Translations under genes and position numbers: made by a program | The notes under the pieces: model-generated | The model's input: only the letters and a program-made list of their open reading frames with translations | Databases searched by the model: none | Told to the model about the DNA's origin: nothing | DNA from: Branchiostoma belcheri | Lineage: Eukaryota > Chordata > Leptocardii > Amphioxiformes > Branchiostomatidae | Direction of reading: 5' to 3' | Length of the DNA stretch: 64,000 bases | NCBI RefSeq assembly: GCF_001625305.1 | Contig: NW_017803013.1 | Span: forward strand, 478,123 to 542,122 | Shown: positions 63,030 through 64,000 of the stretch, in pieces | Position numbering within the stretch: position 1 is the stretch's first letter | Layout: each line of letters starts with the position of its first letter

Positions 63030-64000
63030 CTAATCACAACAAACAAAAGTTATTAACAGCCTAAAGACAAGTCAGATACTGTAATTCTTGATTTGATAAC
63101 GGTCACTTAATTATAGCGGTTTTAGCGGTCACTATTCCACCGCTAAATTTTCATGATCGCAACTTTTTTTACCACTTCAGCCCCCCTCCCTCTTGCCCCA
63201 AGCTCGTTACGGTACGATCGCAATCACGCTTCATTTCTTGACTACAACATGCACACAAGGCACAGTACTAGTGCTTCACATAGGAACAAGCAAAACACTG
63301 ATGTGCTTCCAGAAATAAAATATTTATTAAACATAAAGTAGTTCATGTTTTTAACAAGTATGCAGTGCTAAGCAAACCACGGTAAAAAAAATCTTGTGAA
63401 CATGCACAAACACATGTGACGCAGTGACGCTTTGAAATTTCCCAGCTTATCTACACTTGGGTATTTATAAATATTTAGCGTATACTTCGATTTAGAAGTT
63501 TCTTCATAAATTTACAGAAACGATAGCCGTTCATTTTGTGCTAGTACGGGACAATATCGAAAAAAAATGAGACGAGTTACAAAATTCAGCGTCGCCCAAG
63601 CGTGCAGACAACAACAAACAAAATGGCGGCCCGGCGGCCAACTTCAGAAACGAGTTACAAACTATGAGAAATGCGGCATAAATCTGCTTAATTTCGAGGT
63701 AGAAATCTAGGTAGAAATACAATCAAATGTTAAGCGTCATTTGTACTACAAAATGTAAAAGCGTTAATAGCGTGCTACGACTAAGACGAATCGAAAATTC
63801 GGGAACCAAGCGCCGAGTGAAAAAAATGGCGTCACAAGTTTTTCGAAAATTGCGAGTCAACTTTTGCGGCAAAAAATACGATTAAACGTTACTGTTTAAA
63901 GGCTATAGTGTCTGTAGAACTTTCTCGAGGGCGTCATGGATTCCATTACGCTCCAATCCTAGGGCGAAGACGCCGGGTTTCGCTGTAAGCTCGTCTGCGG
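63030..64000. other. PARP1 upstream intron or promoter region
   Basis: The acceptor at 63030 shows that PARP1 transcription comes from further right, but no zinc-finger-1 coding sequence is visible up to the window end. At 63620-63630 there is AAAATGGCGGC, a YY1-type core-promoter motif, within CpG-containing sequence. This may mark a promoter, either of a PARP1 alternative start or of a plus-strand gene beyond the edge. Short ATGGCG frames here end quickly and are not supported. Confidence 0.4.

Overview
The window looks like a draft assembly of a chordate genome, most likely a lancelet (Branchiostoma). The basis is short exons with GT-AG introns of 0.1-1.5 kb, deuterostome-type single-copy orthologues (PAFAH1B, WDR46, LZTR1, PRDM10, PARP1), AT-rich introns, and abundant short inverted-repeat elements. 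The species assignment is inference. A run of 20 N at 41640-41659 shows it is a draft. Exon models were built by hand from ORFs, splice sites, reading phase and remembered family conservation; no alignment was run.

Layout. (1) 1272-3579, minus: PAFAH1B2/3-like GDSL hydrolase, six coding exons. (2) 5117-8380: a 3.3 kb foldback element whose arms are mostly 40-bp tandem repeats, bounded by a near-perfect 8-bp duplication and inserted 49 bp before the next start codon. (3) 8429-10413, plus: WDR46/UTP7, two exons. (4) 11715-19290, minus: LZTR1, 22 coding exons with one apparent 1-nt frameshift. (5) 24001-33291, plus: PRDM10-like PR-domain zinc-finger gene, 15 coding exons, again with one apparent frameshift and with about 15 zinc fingers. 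(6) 37077-38045, minus: intronless RING plus TRAF-type zinc-finger protein. (7) 38046-44364: gene-poor, repeat-rich, holding the gap and two near-identical copies of a 430-bp segment on either side of it. (8) 44365-51611, plus: membrane-tethered mucin with a 22-residue tandem repeat, SEA and EGF domains, one transmembrane segment and a tail with two NPxY motifs. (9) 54389-63029, minus: PARP1 from zinc finger 2 to the stop; zinc finger 1 would lie beyond the right edge.

PAFAH1B/WDR46 and LZTR1/PRDM10 are head to head. WDR46/LZTR1 and mucin/PARP1 are tail to tail. The genes do not form a pathway; this is ordinary gene-dense chordate DNA. The most unusual content is mobile: the long foldback element, a family of 19-37 bp palindromes flanked by 7-bp duplications (three copies), a 100-bp palindrome with a perfect 9-bp duplication, a TTAA-flanked piggyBac-type miniature element, and several other foldback MITEs.
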